Shown piece by piece: positions 1-13,164 of a DNA stretch of 64,000 nucleotides; position 1 is the first letter of the stretch, and each line of letters starts with the position of its first letter. This stretch comes from Lagopus muta (lineage: Eukaryota > Chordata > Aves > Galliformes > Phasianidae). The DNA lies in contig NC_064444.1 in assembly GCF_023343835.1 (NCBI RefSeq), positions 16,281,219-16,345,218 on the forward strand, in the 5' to 3' direction. Position numbers and translations under genes: made by a program. The notes under the pieces were generated by a model, which was given only the letters and a program-made list of their open reading frames with translations, made no database searches and was not told the origin of the DNA.

Positions 1-5
1 CTAGA

Positions 6-23
6 TTTTTTTTTTTTTTTTTT
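6..23. repeat. T18 homopolymer
   Basis: An uninterrupted run of 18 T lies inside SLC12A4 intron 2. It is a low-complexity tract with no visible target duplication, so nothing shows it to be a retroposon tail. Confidence 0.9.
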
Positions 24-157
24 AAATCCCAGAAGCCACATCTGCAGTGCCTCACAGTTTTACATTCTTCCCATCCAACATCTGCTTCTGAAAGCATTTT
101 CAAGGCCAAATCTGTGGCTTCTCCATGCAAACAAATACTTTCCTCAGACAAAGAAGG

Positions 158-176
158 AAAAAAAAAAAAAAAAAAA
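158..176. repeat. A19 homopolymer
   Basis: An uninterrupted run of 19 A, low complexity, lies within SLC12A4 intron 2. Confidence 0.9.
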
Positions 177-1430
177 GCAGCCCAGTGAAACAGCTAGCCT
201 GCAAAGAAACAAAACCAGGACAAAGTCACTCCCTTACTCTCTCTCTCTGAAACTGAAATGCTTCACATGTCAAATTGCACAAGATGTAATGCAAGGCAAA
301 GAGAAATTACTCTCTATACAGAAAATAAAAAGCTGATTAAGACAGATTTCATTGTCTGGAGCTTTATCGTATCTTCATGTGTTGTCACGAACAGTTTCTA
401 GGAGGATCTGATGCATAAACCCACTCCGAATGGTTGAAAGGATGCCATGAGCTAAGTATCCCTTTTCTTACTCCTTCCTCAGATCTCATCTGTGAAATCT
501 ACAGGTTTCATCTTCAAAAATCTGGTTATGATTACTTCCAGAAAGAGGTTGAGGTAACATGCTCCCCATTCAGTTGGGCAGCATAGCCTTTGGGATGTTC
601 TGTTCCTCCTCTTTAGTAGTACAGAAACAGCCTGCAGTCCTGCTGTGCTGTTGCTTATGAGAAAAGCAGGCGTTGTAAGTAACAGCAGATCAAATTCCAC
701 AAACTGCCAGCCCTCCACAACATGCAAGTGAGTTCATCCTGATCACAAACTTACTGTGCTTTGGAGGAAGGAGACACCAGAGCTGGGAGCATGCTTCAAA
801 GTCTTTAGCTCAAGCACACTGCCATAAAAACAAAGTTGTAGTGTTTCCAGGGCAGCAGGCACATAAGTTTGTGTTAGGCTCAGTGCCACACAGCTGAACT
901 CTGCAGGGGTCAACCTGGCTGGGCATAGGAGCTGAGTTCCCAGCATGTGAAACATAGGGTGCAAGTTCCCAGGATGGCTGTGAAGCCATTATTCAGGAGC
1001 TTTGCTGGAAAACAGCTGCAGAGCCAATCACATACTCTCTGCACTGCTCCCCAGAACCTCAACTTCTGAAAATACCTTTTAGAAACTTGGTCTTGGCAGA
1101 CCATGACATATTTTCACTTACTGCAGTGCCAGTGAGGTGAGGAGGACGACTGTGCTCAATTTTGTATGGGTCCAGCTGGTGTAACCACAGCTTTGCTGTT
1201 TAAACTACTCAGGTCACTTCTGCTACCATTATGTTTTAGTACTTTATAGATTTAAACACACCAAAGGCTTTTAGATATCAGGTTCCCCAACAGTGAGAGT
1301 TAGGTACCAAAGCACCTGAGCCTTTGCAACGCTCCACATTCCACTGAATGATAAATAACATGTGTTCAGTCTCTCCCGGTTTGGAAGATCACAAATCACA
1401 TCAAAACTGTGAAAAACAGTCAGAAATTAC

Positions 1431-1525
1431 CTCAAACAGGGCCAGATTTTTGTCATAGTAATCACCTCCTTTGCTGGCTTCTGAACTGTTGAGAAAAGGG
1501 CTGTTTTCTTTATGGTTGCCATGAC
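1431..1525 (-). CDS. SLC12A4: SLC12A4 (KCC1) coding exon 2, partial gene
   Basis: This exon encodes part of the cytoplasmic N-terminus of the electroneutral K-Cl cotransporter KCC1. KCC1 moves K+ and Cl- out of the cell across the plasma membrane and controls cell volume. On the minus strand a pyrimidine tract ending in CAG (AG at 1527-1526) is followed by 95 bases and then GT at 1430-1429. With the single base left over from exon 1 it encodes 32 residues that include HGNHKENSPFL and DYYDKNLALFE. Mammalian KCC1 has HGNHRESSPFL and DYYDRNLALFE at this place, which separates it from KCC3 and KCC4. The exon ends in phase 0. All transmembrane exons lie beyond the left edge. The match in sequence, phase and splice sites makes the call very secure. 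Confidence 0.95.
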
Positions 1526-3655
1526 CTGAAAAGAAAAAAAAAAATAGGTTTTGGAAAGAGCAAGAGAATTCCCAAGGAAACTTTTTAATGCTGACATCAG
1601 AAACCACAGGGAATAAACTTGTTTGTTCAACTTAATCTGTTTTGTTTTAGTATCTCATGTTATGCAACAGAACCTATATCAGAGCTGTTACACTGACAAA
1701 GGAGTTTCTTCTGTTTCTGTTCCTGTTTTCAGTAAAGCAGATGAGCAAGTCACCGCAAAGCAAAGCGTACAAGCAGGGGCACAGCTACACTGCTGTGTGC
1801 ACCTCTGTTCTCAAATGTTTCCTTTGATAACTGCTTCTTACACAGAGCTGTGACAAATGAAAAGACACTTCTTTTGCACCCGGAAAAACTGAAGCCAAGA
1901 GAACCGTTTGGGCACCATGTGCAAACACACTGGGTAGATCTAATGAAACTGAACAATACCAAGACCAAACTCTGTTATTACAATACTTGTAAATATTAAC
2001 CAGAAACCTCTTTTCTTTTTCCGACTCTTTTCTTCTCTTTATTATTTTCCCCCTCCCCCACCCATGCCAACTAATTTCTAGATCTCAAAACATGCTCACT
2101 TCATGAAGTATTGTGAATCCTTATTGTATTTTGAATGCAGGCTGCGCATTCTTCACTCCTCTTTCAGATTAAGACCTAACATCAGATATAGTAAAAGTAA
2201 AGCATAAGACAACCTGAGAGATCAGTAGATCTTTCTGAAATAGGTAGAAATTAAATGAATAAAGGGCACAATGATACAAAATTATCTCTGCCAAAATTAA
2301 AAAGAAAAAAAATGAAGTTGATTCCAGCAATAAGTTCTCTGACCTGTGGCTCCCCTTACAAAAATTCCTTTCTTTTGCCTATAACTCTTCCCTCCCTGCT
2401 CTTTCAGCCAATACAAACTAAGATTTCCAAGAGTGTCTCCTTAAGAGAAAATCAATCCAAGGAATGATCTCTCTTTACAAAAACAGTAACCACTAAAGAA
2501 ATTGAAAATGAAAGGAAAAATGGATTGTCTCAAATGCAAGCTGAAGTACAACACACTGAATATATAAAAAGCACAAGAGTAAAGATCTGGATTTTTTGGT
2601 GCATGTTTTCAACAACTATAGTAATCAATTGAAAAAGGCCATATTAAAATAATTTAGCATAACAGGAACGAACGCATTTCTGCATTTTGAAGTCTAAATC
2701 AACTTACAGAATTAATCTAGAAGGCAAACACACAACTCCTCCCCTACTCACATGGACCAGCATATACCACCATGCTGTTACAAGTAATTGCTATGGGCAA
2801 AATAATAGGACAAATGTCAGTGCTGTTCTTACTGAGGGCAAGTAATGCGAGGGAAGAAGCGCTGCTTGCTTGAAGCTGCACACAGGTGCTTCAGGCAAAG
2901 CTGTTAGGGGAAAACAAGAAACCACAAACAACAGATGTCTTAGTAAGTTTTTGCAATAACCATCAAGCTGACCATAAGCACTTGTAGATAGCAGTGCACT
3001 GTGATTATGAGCCTATTGCTTTTCTCACAGTTCTCACAACACCAAAATGTGACACAGCAGCTGCCTTGCACAAGTGGGCTCAGACTACCTGCACACTTTA
3101 ATACAATGTAAGAGATGTTGCTGTATATTGTAAAATTTCTGCATGACTTGGAAAAAACAACTGTAGGCTTAGCAACACAGTATGAAAATTACTTGTTTTT
3201 CAATTCCAGTGAGACAAATATTTAGTAAACAAGCCATAATAATTGCTTGCTTGCTGTATGCGTTAGGTCTTTGATTGGCAAAGAGAGCATACTAGACCAA
3301 TTTTATTGCAGTACATATTGCATGCTGTGCTGAAGTCCATTCTATTCTATTTTGATCAAAGCACAGTTGCTATTCTTGCTGAGGAAATTGAGTCACAAGT
3401 TTTACTTATGAAATTGAAAACGGGCGGTCTATTTGACTAACAAAATTGAGCAGTTTAGTCTGTGCAGTACCTCATTACACTTTGTTTTCTCACCTCTTAC
3501 GTACTCACTTCAGTAACTCTTCTTTTTTTAAATAAAAATAATATTTAAAAATTATTTGATGTCCTGGATTTCTTTGTTCTTTCACCTTACAGAACCTGCT
3601 TATCACTGTCTCGAAAGCAAAATGGGTATTCCATTATTTATAATGCTTATAGAGC

Positions 3656-3680
3656 TTTGTTTTGTTTTGTTTTGTTTTTT
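3656..3680. repeat. (TTTTG)n microsatellite
   Basis: About four TTTTG units end in a T run, inside SLC12A4 intron 1. Confidence 0.85.
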
Positions 3681-6600
3681 AAGTATATTAAATCACGCCG
3701 TTGTCAAGACAACCCATACATTCAATCCCAGATTTTCAGATCAGATGACAATTGCTTTGCTCATTCAAAATGCCAGGCCACACATCTTCATTTTACTCCA
3801 CTTCAGGATTTTTCACAATTGGACTCTTCAGAAGCTCTACGTCTCTCTCAAAAAGAACATCTGACTCCTCTCTATTCACCATTTGTGTTTTCTAGCATCA
3901 CCAAATTCCTTCCCTCTTGCCTTTCCTTTTGAATTTAATTCCTTGGTGGGATTGCTCTGGGTACCTTTCTGCCCAATGGAAGCCCAAACAAAGCTAACTG
4001 CAATAGAAAAATCAGTAAAACAAGTGACTGGAATTAGAGTATTGTTTTTTGCAATTGCTAGGGCGTTTTTCTCTATGAACATTAACTCCCTTCTCAAACA
4101 CTGTGCTCCATATCCTCCATTTTCAGGCATGGTAAGTTTACATTCAAATTCTGTGGAAGGACATCAATCTTTTAATTTTACCAATAGGTGGATCTGGGTG
4201 CTGCAAAGTTGTGTCCCACATCAAAAAGAGTACTATATTGAAAAGTTAAGAAAAGCTAATTAAATGGTAGCCAAAATCACCTTCACTACCTGTTGTACAT
4301 TCAGTGTAGTCTCTGCCTTTCATACACATTCTAAAACACATCACCAAAGCATTCATCTGATCTCCTCTAGTGATTTCTATATTCCGTTTCCAATTTCCTC
4401 AACAAGAATCACAAGTGTCCTTTGACCAAAATAAAATCAGATGGAGCGTAGCAAAGCATGTAATACAAAATACAATAAAATATTTGTCCAGTATATTTTG
4501 TTTGCCAATGAGCAATACCAGCACCTTCAAACAGACTTACTTGCATGGGAAGAGCTTGTTATCTCCGTTAGTTTTGGAAGAGAGCGGAGGTGACCTCGGA
4601 AAGACACGCCAGGGAATTCTTGCCCCAGCATCACGTGAGGATAGCTTACATTCTGAAGCATGAAGTCTCCTGGATAAGCACCATCTCGTGACACAGGTAC
4701 TGTTTTCCACATCCTTAATTACTGAGCCTTTGGTCTTGGACAGTAGCTATGCAGTGTTAGTTTTCATGATGCAACTGTTTTGCATGGAACGTTTCATAAA
4801 GAGAGAGCTACATACTCTGCAACAGAGAATAATTTATTTGCCTTAATTCCTAACTAATTTTTTAAAATTATTATTATTTTTAGGTATGTAAACTACATTC
4901 CAATTTGGTTGATGTTTTCACTTGTTTCATTACTTCTCAGTCTTCACTATCTTTCAATAATGAAGGCTTCTTAATTATTAAATTATTAATACCTTCTGAA
5001 TCCTGCCAATTCTCTTCCAAACCAAATCATTCCATTTACAGCCACCACTTCAATTGTACAGTCTATCTTCAGTTCTCCATCACAGTTCCCTGAGCTTTTT
5101 ACAGCTCACCCACCCAGGCATGGACACAGGTCTACAGAACAGCATTCATCGTGTGAATCGCATGCGTTCCATAAAACTTCAAAGATGTCCAATGAAACAA
5201 AACCTAAAAATCCTAAGTATGCACGCTCCTATACACTCAAACACATAAGGCCAGGAGACAAAACAAAAATAATTAAAGGATGTCCAAATCTTTACCCAAC
5301 ATTTACCTGGTTGCCATGGTGGCAGAGCTGCACCAGGCAGTCGGTGGACAGGTTTTATTTTGTTATTGTCTTAGACAACCTAAGCTTTTTGGAGAAGGCT
5401 AAAAACAGAGGACAGAGTCCACATTATTGTGTTGTTTCTGGACACATTGGGATGGAGAAACAGTTTTCCCACTAGAACACTGTATGCACAAGACTTCGTT
5501 GAAAGCCATTGCATTTTGGTTAGTGAAGGATTAAAAAAAACAAAAAGAATTCAAGGAAAACTACAGACAAAGGCTAAAATAACGATAAGAATGACAGATC
5601 AGCAAGTATAAAAGGAAGCCAAACAATTAGGCACAGTGCAACTATCGTAAAGAAAGACCAGGAAGCTTCACAGTGATAAAGTGTACTCGGCCAGACTGGT
5701 ACAAGAATAATCATCCCTTTGAGAAGCTGGCAGGAGCAGCTGCATGACTTCACCTGTTAAGGTTTTGTTCTCTTCTATTGTCAGTTCCCAAACTCCCTGA
5801 AAGAAAACTACCACTCCCCTAGTCCTTCATCATGCTCAGTTAAATGAAATTAGTATATCCTTTTGGACATGACTAATCCAGAAACATTCAGCTAGTTCTT
5901 ACAGAGTGATTTATCCATCTTACAAGGTGCTTTATCTACATGACAAGTTAAGGCATGCTGAAGGCACAGATGGACATTGTACGACTAGCTTTTGTCTAAG
6001 CAACACATAGAACAAGGAAAAATACAGTAATGCAAATTAATCTTAAAACTTTTTAAAAAGTATTCCCAAGAGCACTTTGATCACAAATCCACACTACTTT
6101 GCTTTTACAGGCACATATCTGGGTTGATTAAATGAAAGTCAGCAGAGGCACATACACCATCCTCCCATCACACCTGCACTCAGAGCATCTCAAGAGGAAC
6201 CCAGTCTCTCCAATGTGCTTTGCAGGGCAGGCAAGCTGGACAAAGCCCCCAGTTACAGCTACAAGCTGTGATGACAATATACTGAGTGCCCACCATTCTC
6301 CCTGCCTAAAGTAACAATTCTAATTCTCAATTTATGTATTACATCCTTTGAAATCAGAGCTAGAACTGAAGTGTTAGGTCTGAAAAAGGAAGGAACTTGT
6401 TGGTTCATTTACCTCTTCATAACTGAGGAACAGCAGAGATTCACTAAAAAAACAGAAGCTCAAATTAAAGTCTTCTCCCACAACACAGTTTCATTTCTGG
6501 AGCAGTATAAGAGCTAATGTCTTGTTTGTAATTTTACTATACACATACAGGTTCCTTTCTGCACACTACAGCAAAAGTATTTTTGTAATGAGACAGGCTG

Positions 6601-9600
6601 CACAGCAGCTAGCAGCACTTTTCAAACATCACTGGTCACAAAGCCTGTGACAGCTAGAGATAAATGGAGAGGTTTTCATGCACAGAGAACATTGCTACAT
6701 CTTATATATTTAATCTATCCCTTATAGTTTTAGTATTTCATCTACAAATTAACAGTTAGAAACTAGAATGGATACACAAACAGCTGGAATGGGATTCCTT
6801 TAGCCTAATTTCAGCTATCTAAACACTAGGCAGTTATGTTCAACTAATCGTGTACCTCACTCTTTAGTCAGGACAAAACAGCTCAATCTGTTGACCCCTG
6901 GAGAGCATCCCCTGTATGTGCATATTGGCAAGCTGAAAATTATCCAGAATTCAGCTGGAAATTTTGCCCCAAAAACAAGAACAGTTTGCTAGACTTACTG
7001 TTCTCCCAAGGGCTCCCACGGATGCAAATGGATACACACATGATGGATATTCTAGAGCAGGAAAAGTTATGGAAACAATGGGATTGCTGCAAACAAATTA
7101 TATTCAGGTAGAATATTTCTTTACAGCACAACCAAATAGTTTTATTAGTCAATGCAATTTTGTGCAGACATTTGTTCACAGCTTTAAGGATTAAACTTCC
7201 ATTAAAAAAAAGCTGTCCAAACCCATTTCCATTACACTTCAGGGTTTGTTGTTGTTTTGTTGTGGTTCTTTTTTCAATTTGTTTGTTGTTATTAAGAGGA
7301 ACCGTTGTGACAGTTTTTGACAAAGCAAATTCCAAGTGTTAGTAGTGATAATACTTCCCCAAACAACTGTACCACAAGATAAAACTCGGTTCCCTGATAA
7401 AGGCTGTGCAACGCTCAGATAGCTCTCCTCATACCATACAATAACAGTGAAGTTCTGCAGAACCGAGTGTTGCTGAACAGAAAAGCCAAAATAATTTTCT
7501 TGTCTTTTCCAAGCAGTTCAAGAACCCTGATACCTCTGCCTTCAGCAGCAAAGTACTAAAATAGTTAAAGTGCATGAAGGGACCACCATGTTAAGATAGC
7601 AATGCATGCAACAAGGCTGCGTGGGAGGAGAGAACAGCAGAATGAAAGGGCAGATCAGTGAGCTCTACCCAGACAGCTTTTAGGCAGCAAAAGGAAACTG
7701 TGCTTTAAGCAGGCTCAAACTACCACTTCCACTGACAATACTGAACTCTCATATGCCACAGCTGGATGTTTACTTCTAGAAGAATCTGCAGTTGAAAGCC
7801 AAACTATTGATACTTGTGGGTATTTTTAAGAGTGTAATTTGCTCATTCACTGCTATAAGACTAGCACATAACATTATTTACTTCACTATGGATTAGCACT
7901 CTCATTAAAATTTTGTATTTACTGGATTTTACCCCAACAAGTGAAGTGATTCTTAAGCACTACGCTGCAGATATCTACACATTTACACTCACCAGCTTCA
8001 GCACCTGCAAAAGCTACACAAAGCACGGTTTTACCAAAGATAAGTTAAAAGCTGTATTGCTGATAATATATTAGTTCTTCTGAAACAGTTCAGAGTTCCA
8101 AACACTGTGTTTGTGGTCTGCGTGAAGGAAAGAGACAAAGCTTTCCCACACAACCTACACAACACTTAGGCTGCAGCAAAGTAAATAACTAAATGAACAG
8201 TTAAGCAGAGATAGCTGATTTCTCCTTAAATAAAAAGGCATGAAATTACTACTGGTCTTCTACTACTTTGCAAATCTAGGCTAGGGAACAGTTCTACCAA
8301 ACAAATTAGCTAATACTTCGCAACTCAAAGGATTTAGGAATGTAATAGCCCACTGCTTCAGAAAGTACAATGATTTCACTCTTCAGTTAAGATACACTGA
8401 TAGCTTCAGAACACTATAATCCTCTGTGGATATTAATATCAACATGAAGTACTTACCCTTCAGCAATAACTCTTTGCCATTTGCAGTAATTTGGTTTACC
8501 ATTATTCTTCTTTCTGCTTTTAGTGCATGCTTTAGAAAATGCCTTCTCTGGCAAGTCCTGAGGATCAGACAAGTTCAATACTGTATTCCCAAAAGAAGTT
8601 TTTCTACCTCCTCTGACAAAGTGACTGCTGCCTGCAGAGCTGAATGGAATTGATCTCTTTCAGGAAACAAAAGGGTTCCTTAAAGAAAGCTAAGCCAACG
8701 CTGATACAATCCTGGCATTATAATCTTTTAAATAGTGAGAAAATAGGCAAATATCAAGATCTTACTGAAAACGCTGTTTGTGAAATTGGACTCGGCCACG
8801 TCCAAGAGGCACATTGCACGCTGTTTGCACACTTACTCAGAAGAGTGTGAGCCACAAATCTGCTGCTTGCATAGTGTGGAATCAGACAGCATTTTAAACT
8901 AGCTAATGCCATGAAAATAACAGCTCTGTGACGTTTGCCCTCCGGGCATTTCAGCTTTCAAGTGAAAACAGTGATGTATTTCTTTCCATCTTCAATAACT
9001 TTTACTATGATTATCCATTAGGGGATAAATCATATGAAAGATGCAACAAAATAAATAAATCTGTACAATAAAAAGGAGGCTTATATAAGAGACATGTAGA
9101 TACTAACAATGGTTTTAAGTAGTTCACAATTACTAGAACCCCATGCATTCTGTTTGTTTATAAGGTAATCTTCCAAATACCACACACACCACACCAGCTC
9201 CTTTATCCAGCAATCACCAAGAATGCCTGTGATTAAAATGCCAAGTCACTTTTGAGAAAATGGATTTAGGAACTCACACACTGCTTCAGAGCTTTCATAA
9301 TCTAACTCTTCATTGCCAGCTGAAAAACACTACAGTGAAGTACAAAGGTTGTTTTTATAATACACTTCAGAGGTTCCTTCATGTGGAAGAACTCCAAATC
9401 ATTTCTCACGACTATCATCCCCGAAACTCAGTCCCCTCACACGCATGAAGGCATCTCAGATAGAACACACCCTGTGTCAAAATACAGCAAGGAACATGTT
9501 ATTGCTATCCCTGTCTCAGGGAAAGCCTCTTTCCCTGCAGAAAAGCAATCCCAGTTTCTCTGAGACACCAACACACATCTGTGAGACTGGCATATAGGTT

Positions 9601-12600
9601 CCATGCAAAATTTACTTCACTTTTCTCTTTGATATCAAATAAGGGAAATTGTTTTCAGCCTTGTAACCCATTCAGCTGACCACAGGAAGAAAGATGAACA
9701 CGTGTAAGAAATAAAACATATGCCAAAACAAACAACAACAACTAGAAGCCATGGAGTGAGAACAAGCAGCTGGGAACAGCTCAGAGAACTTCCTACAGAG
9801 AACACATAGAACTAATGGAGATACAGGCAAGAGTGCTTTGTATCTCCAGACATACATAAAATGACTGAAAAAGGTTTAAATTACTTTGAGAATGCCTGTA
9901 CATTTTATGCATTGCATTGCACAATGCACACACATTTACTGTCCATTCCTGAAAGACAGTGGAACACATCTCTAATCAGTTACAGCTTATACTTAAGTTC
10001 CAAATGCTTTATTCATTTTCAACTAATTCATATAGAAAGGAGTTAGTAACATTTTTCTTGCACTGAAAATTATTTACTAATTTTTAGCCAAAGAGGGCTG
10101 CTGGTAGTAAGCAGAAGGACAAAAAAAGAGCTATGCTTCTGTAGGCACCAAAGATGAAGAGCTGATTTTTCCATGTGGTGCTAAAATAAAAAACAAACCT
10201 CACTGCTCCATTGGTTACAATACTTACAAAATGCTGAAAAAGTCAAATTCAGCCTGGGACATCTCCAAGCAAAGAAATCACTCGCTCCCTATCAAAAAAT
10301 TTGGAGGGTGGAGACATTGCTTATATGATAAGCAACAAACCACATTACTGGTAATATATATGTATACATATATATTCCAGAACACAATTATCCAGAGCTT
10401 GTAGCTCTTCTGAAATAGCACAAAATACTACATGCTGCAGCACAGCACAAAACAAGACAAAACCAGGTGTCTGGAAAAGGCAATGGCTTTTACCATTGTT
10501 TTACAGCAAGTTTGTCAGTTTGCAAGAGCATCAGAGCAAATTGAGAGCAGCATGTGACAACACATGGAGACTCTTCATGGGGCAACAGGTAATACTGGTT
10601 CACTTCTCTTCTGCTCCACCAGTCAGGAGTTAAATCGAGTACATGCAGGAGAAGGCTGTTCAGAAGAAACTCATGGACACATGGTGGAGCTCAGCCCTGC
10701 TAAACGTATACTTCTACCAAAAAACCTAGATCACAGCATCTTCAAAGAGGGCAAAGGCAAAGCACCACATTAAAAATTATTCCCAGCACTTTGTTAAGTT
10801 ACAGCTCTAAAGCTTCCTGCGTGTACACTGGGGGATATCTTATGAAAAGGCACATAAATATCCTGCTGCCTGGTTAGTCAGTATTGGGTTTTTCCTGTCC
10901 TATTTGGCTGACACGTCCCTGAAATTTATCCATGACATTGCTGCTGTGTTCTCTGGAAAATACAGACATATAAAAAAATGAATGATCTGTCTCTGCTTGA
11001 GCAGTGTAAATTTCCTCTAAGTTATATCTGTACTAGAACTGAATTTGGATAAGCTTGGCAGAGTTTGCTTCAGGTACTCCAGAAACAGCTGTGCTCTGGA
11101 AATCATGCCCAGTACAGGATGCCAAATACAAATTATGAATGTAAGGAAAGGAAGAAATCCCAAGGAGAAGTGGCAAAATACCTTAAACTAGTATTCCTGC
11201 TGAATATTTCATATTGTAAAAATGACAGACTGGACAGTAATGACCTTAGCAGAGGAAAATCAGAAAATGTTCGGGAGCGGTCAGTTCTGAAATTAGACAT
11301 GCAGAACCATCAGGGAACATCTACTTTAGTATTATGTATCAGCTTTGAATACAAACTTATACAAAGTGGATCAGGACGACAAAGCTTCCAAACACGAAAG
11401 TAGAAAACAGAAGAGAAGCAGTTATGCACTATCCTCCATCAAAGAGCACAGCAACCATAAAGTCTCCTTGAACTGCTCAGGGCTGCCTCAGGCCCGACCT
11501 CCTACACGGAAATGCAGAAATGGACTTTGCACAGTGACTACGCTTGGGGCTGCTCAGATCAATAGCGCAGAGTTATAACACAAGGCTGCATTACTATCAA
11601 TAATTTTATGAAAAATAATTTTACTCCAGGGCATTTTTTATTTCTTTTTACTGCAGCAATCAGCAATATAAAGTATGCAAGAGCAAGTCTCAACAAGTGG
11701 CTCCTCCTTAGAAGTTACCCTCAATCAGCAAATAAGTGGTTTCCCGTGGCACACTATAAGAATCCCTATTTTTTCTTTGACATGGAACTGAAAGGCAGAA
11801 GTTTAGCCTAAATGGCTCTATGGAGATACCTCTGACAATTGAATGGTGTTCTAAATCCTACAACACAAACAAATTCTGGCTATAGACAGGAAAATGAAAA
11901 ATGGTAATTAGGCTATAGAAAAAAAAAACCACCACCAGTTTCATTCAAGCTTAATTAGCTTGAACCTATACATAGTACAGCATGCCTCTGTCCTAAACAG
12001 AGCCTGCGTCATCTCTCCTCTCCCAGGGTCTTGTTATACAATCCCTGCTGCAGCTCCCTGCGAGCCAACTTCCAGCATAAGCTTCAGCTTTGATCCTAAC
12101 TGTCAAAGTAATCAATAGATTGCATCCTAGTTATGTTACAGACCACATGTCAGTCAATGAAAGAGCTGGGCCTCTAGGAGCATGCAGGGCATCCTGAGCA
12201 AATTAACTGTTCTGGATTTGAGAGGATGGACCACTGGGACAAATTTGCAGGGGATTAGGCAAACCCAGAAACAGAGCAGCAGCAGAAATGCTGCTAAGCC
12301 ACATCCAACACAAACCAGCTTCCTGGTTTCTTGCCATTGCACAGTGACCACCCACACAAAGATGGTACGACGGCTGTCCCCTTCACTAGTACAGCAGTCT
12401 CCTCTCTCACCTTAAGCTGCAGCTGCCCAGCACAGCCTGGCACCCGCCTTCCATCTTCCACTTAGCAAAATGCCATTTCATTTACATCTGCAACAAGTCT
12501 CAGGCTGCCTCCAGCGAGCAAAGACAGCTAACTTGGCAGTTTTGCCAAGTGATCAACCTTCCCCACTCATCCATAAGCTAATGGAATCAAAGCTCTTTTT

Positions 12601-13112
12601 GGTCAATTAGTGCTTTATTCTGCACATTAAATCCCACCTCTCTGTTCTACAGAGCGGAATGAAGATCAAAAGATGATTCAAAAAAAATTCCACCAAGTAC
12701 CTTTAATAGCAGCAAATAACTGAGGGGAAAATGTATTCCCAGCACTGTCATAACATATACCTCTGTTGCTTAGACATGTATTAAGGCTGCTGGAAAAAAC
12801 CAGCCATCTTTTTCCAGGCCAAATGTAATATCTACCTCAAAAAAACTAAATCTCTATTATACGACCTGTTTGAAAAAATGCTACTTCTTCAACTCCAGGA
12901 ACTTCACAAGTGATAATCTGAGACTCTGGAAGCAATGCTTAAAAAATAAGGGCAACTCAGGACAAACAGGCAGTATGCACCCTGCAAAACAACCTCCAGA
13001 TAGGTGTGCACTGAATGACAATACTGAATAACAAAGGTACCTGCTCCACGTGCTACCTCTCATATTCTGAAAAGAAGAGAGCTGTACTACAAACCAGCTT
13101 ACACAATGCTCT

Positions 13113-13164
13113 CATACCCTGAAGAGAAGCTTGCCATACATACCCTGAAGAGAAGCTTGCCATA
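13113..13164. repeat. 26-bp tandem duplication
   Basis: Two perfect adjacent copies of a 26-base unit beginning CATACCCTGAAGAG start at 13113 and 13139. The identity continues for three more bases past the second copy. With no mismatch between copies, this is probably a recent replication-slippage or duplication event in SLC12A4 intron 1. Confidence 0.9.

Larger units (their letters stand above)
1..1430 (-). other. SLC12A4: SLC12A4 intron 2 (5' part)
   Basis: This is the sequence downstream of the exon 2 donor in the sense of the minus-strand gene. The donor reads GT at 1430-1429 followed by AATTTC. The next KCC1 exon would encode a stretch like EELDIRPKVSSLL in the mammalian protein, and I could not find it on the minus strand here, so it lies beyond the left edge. 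The stretch holds an 18-base T run (6-23) and a 19-base A run (158-176). I saw no gene, CR1 copy or RNA gene in it. Confidence 0.8.

Noticed and set aside
1-1430. Search for SLC12A4 exon 3
   Set aside because: No minus-strand segment encodes the conserved KCC block that follows NLALFE; it must lie outside the window.
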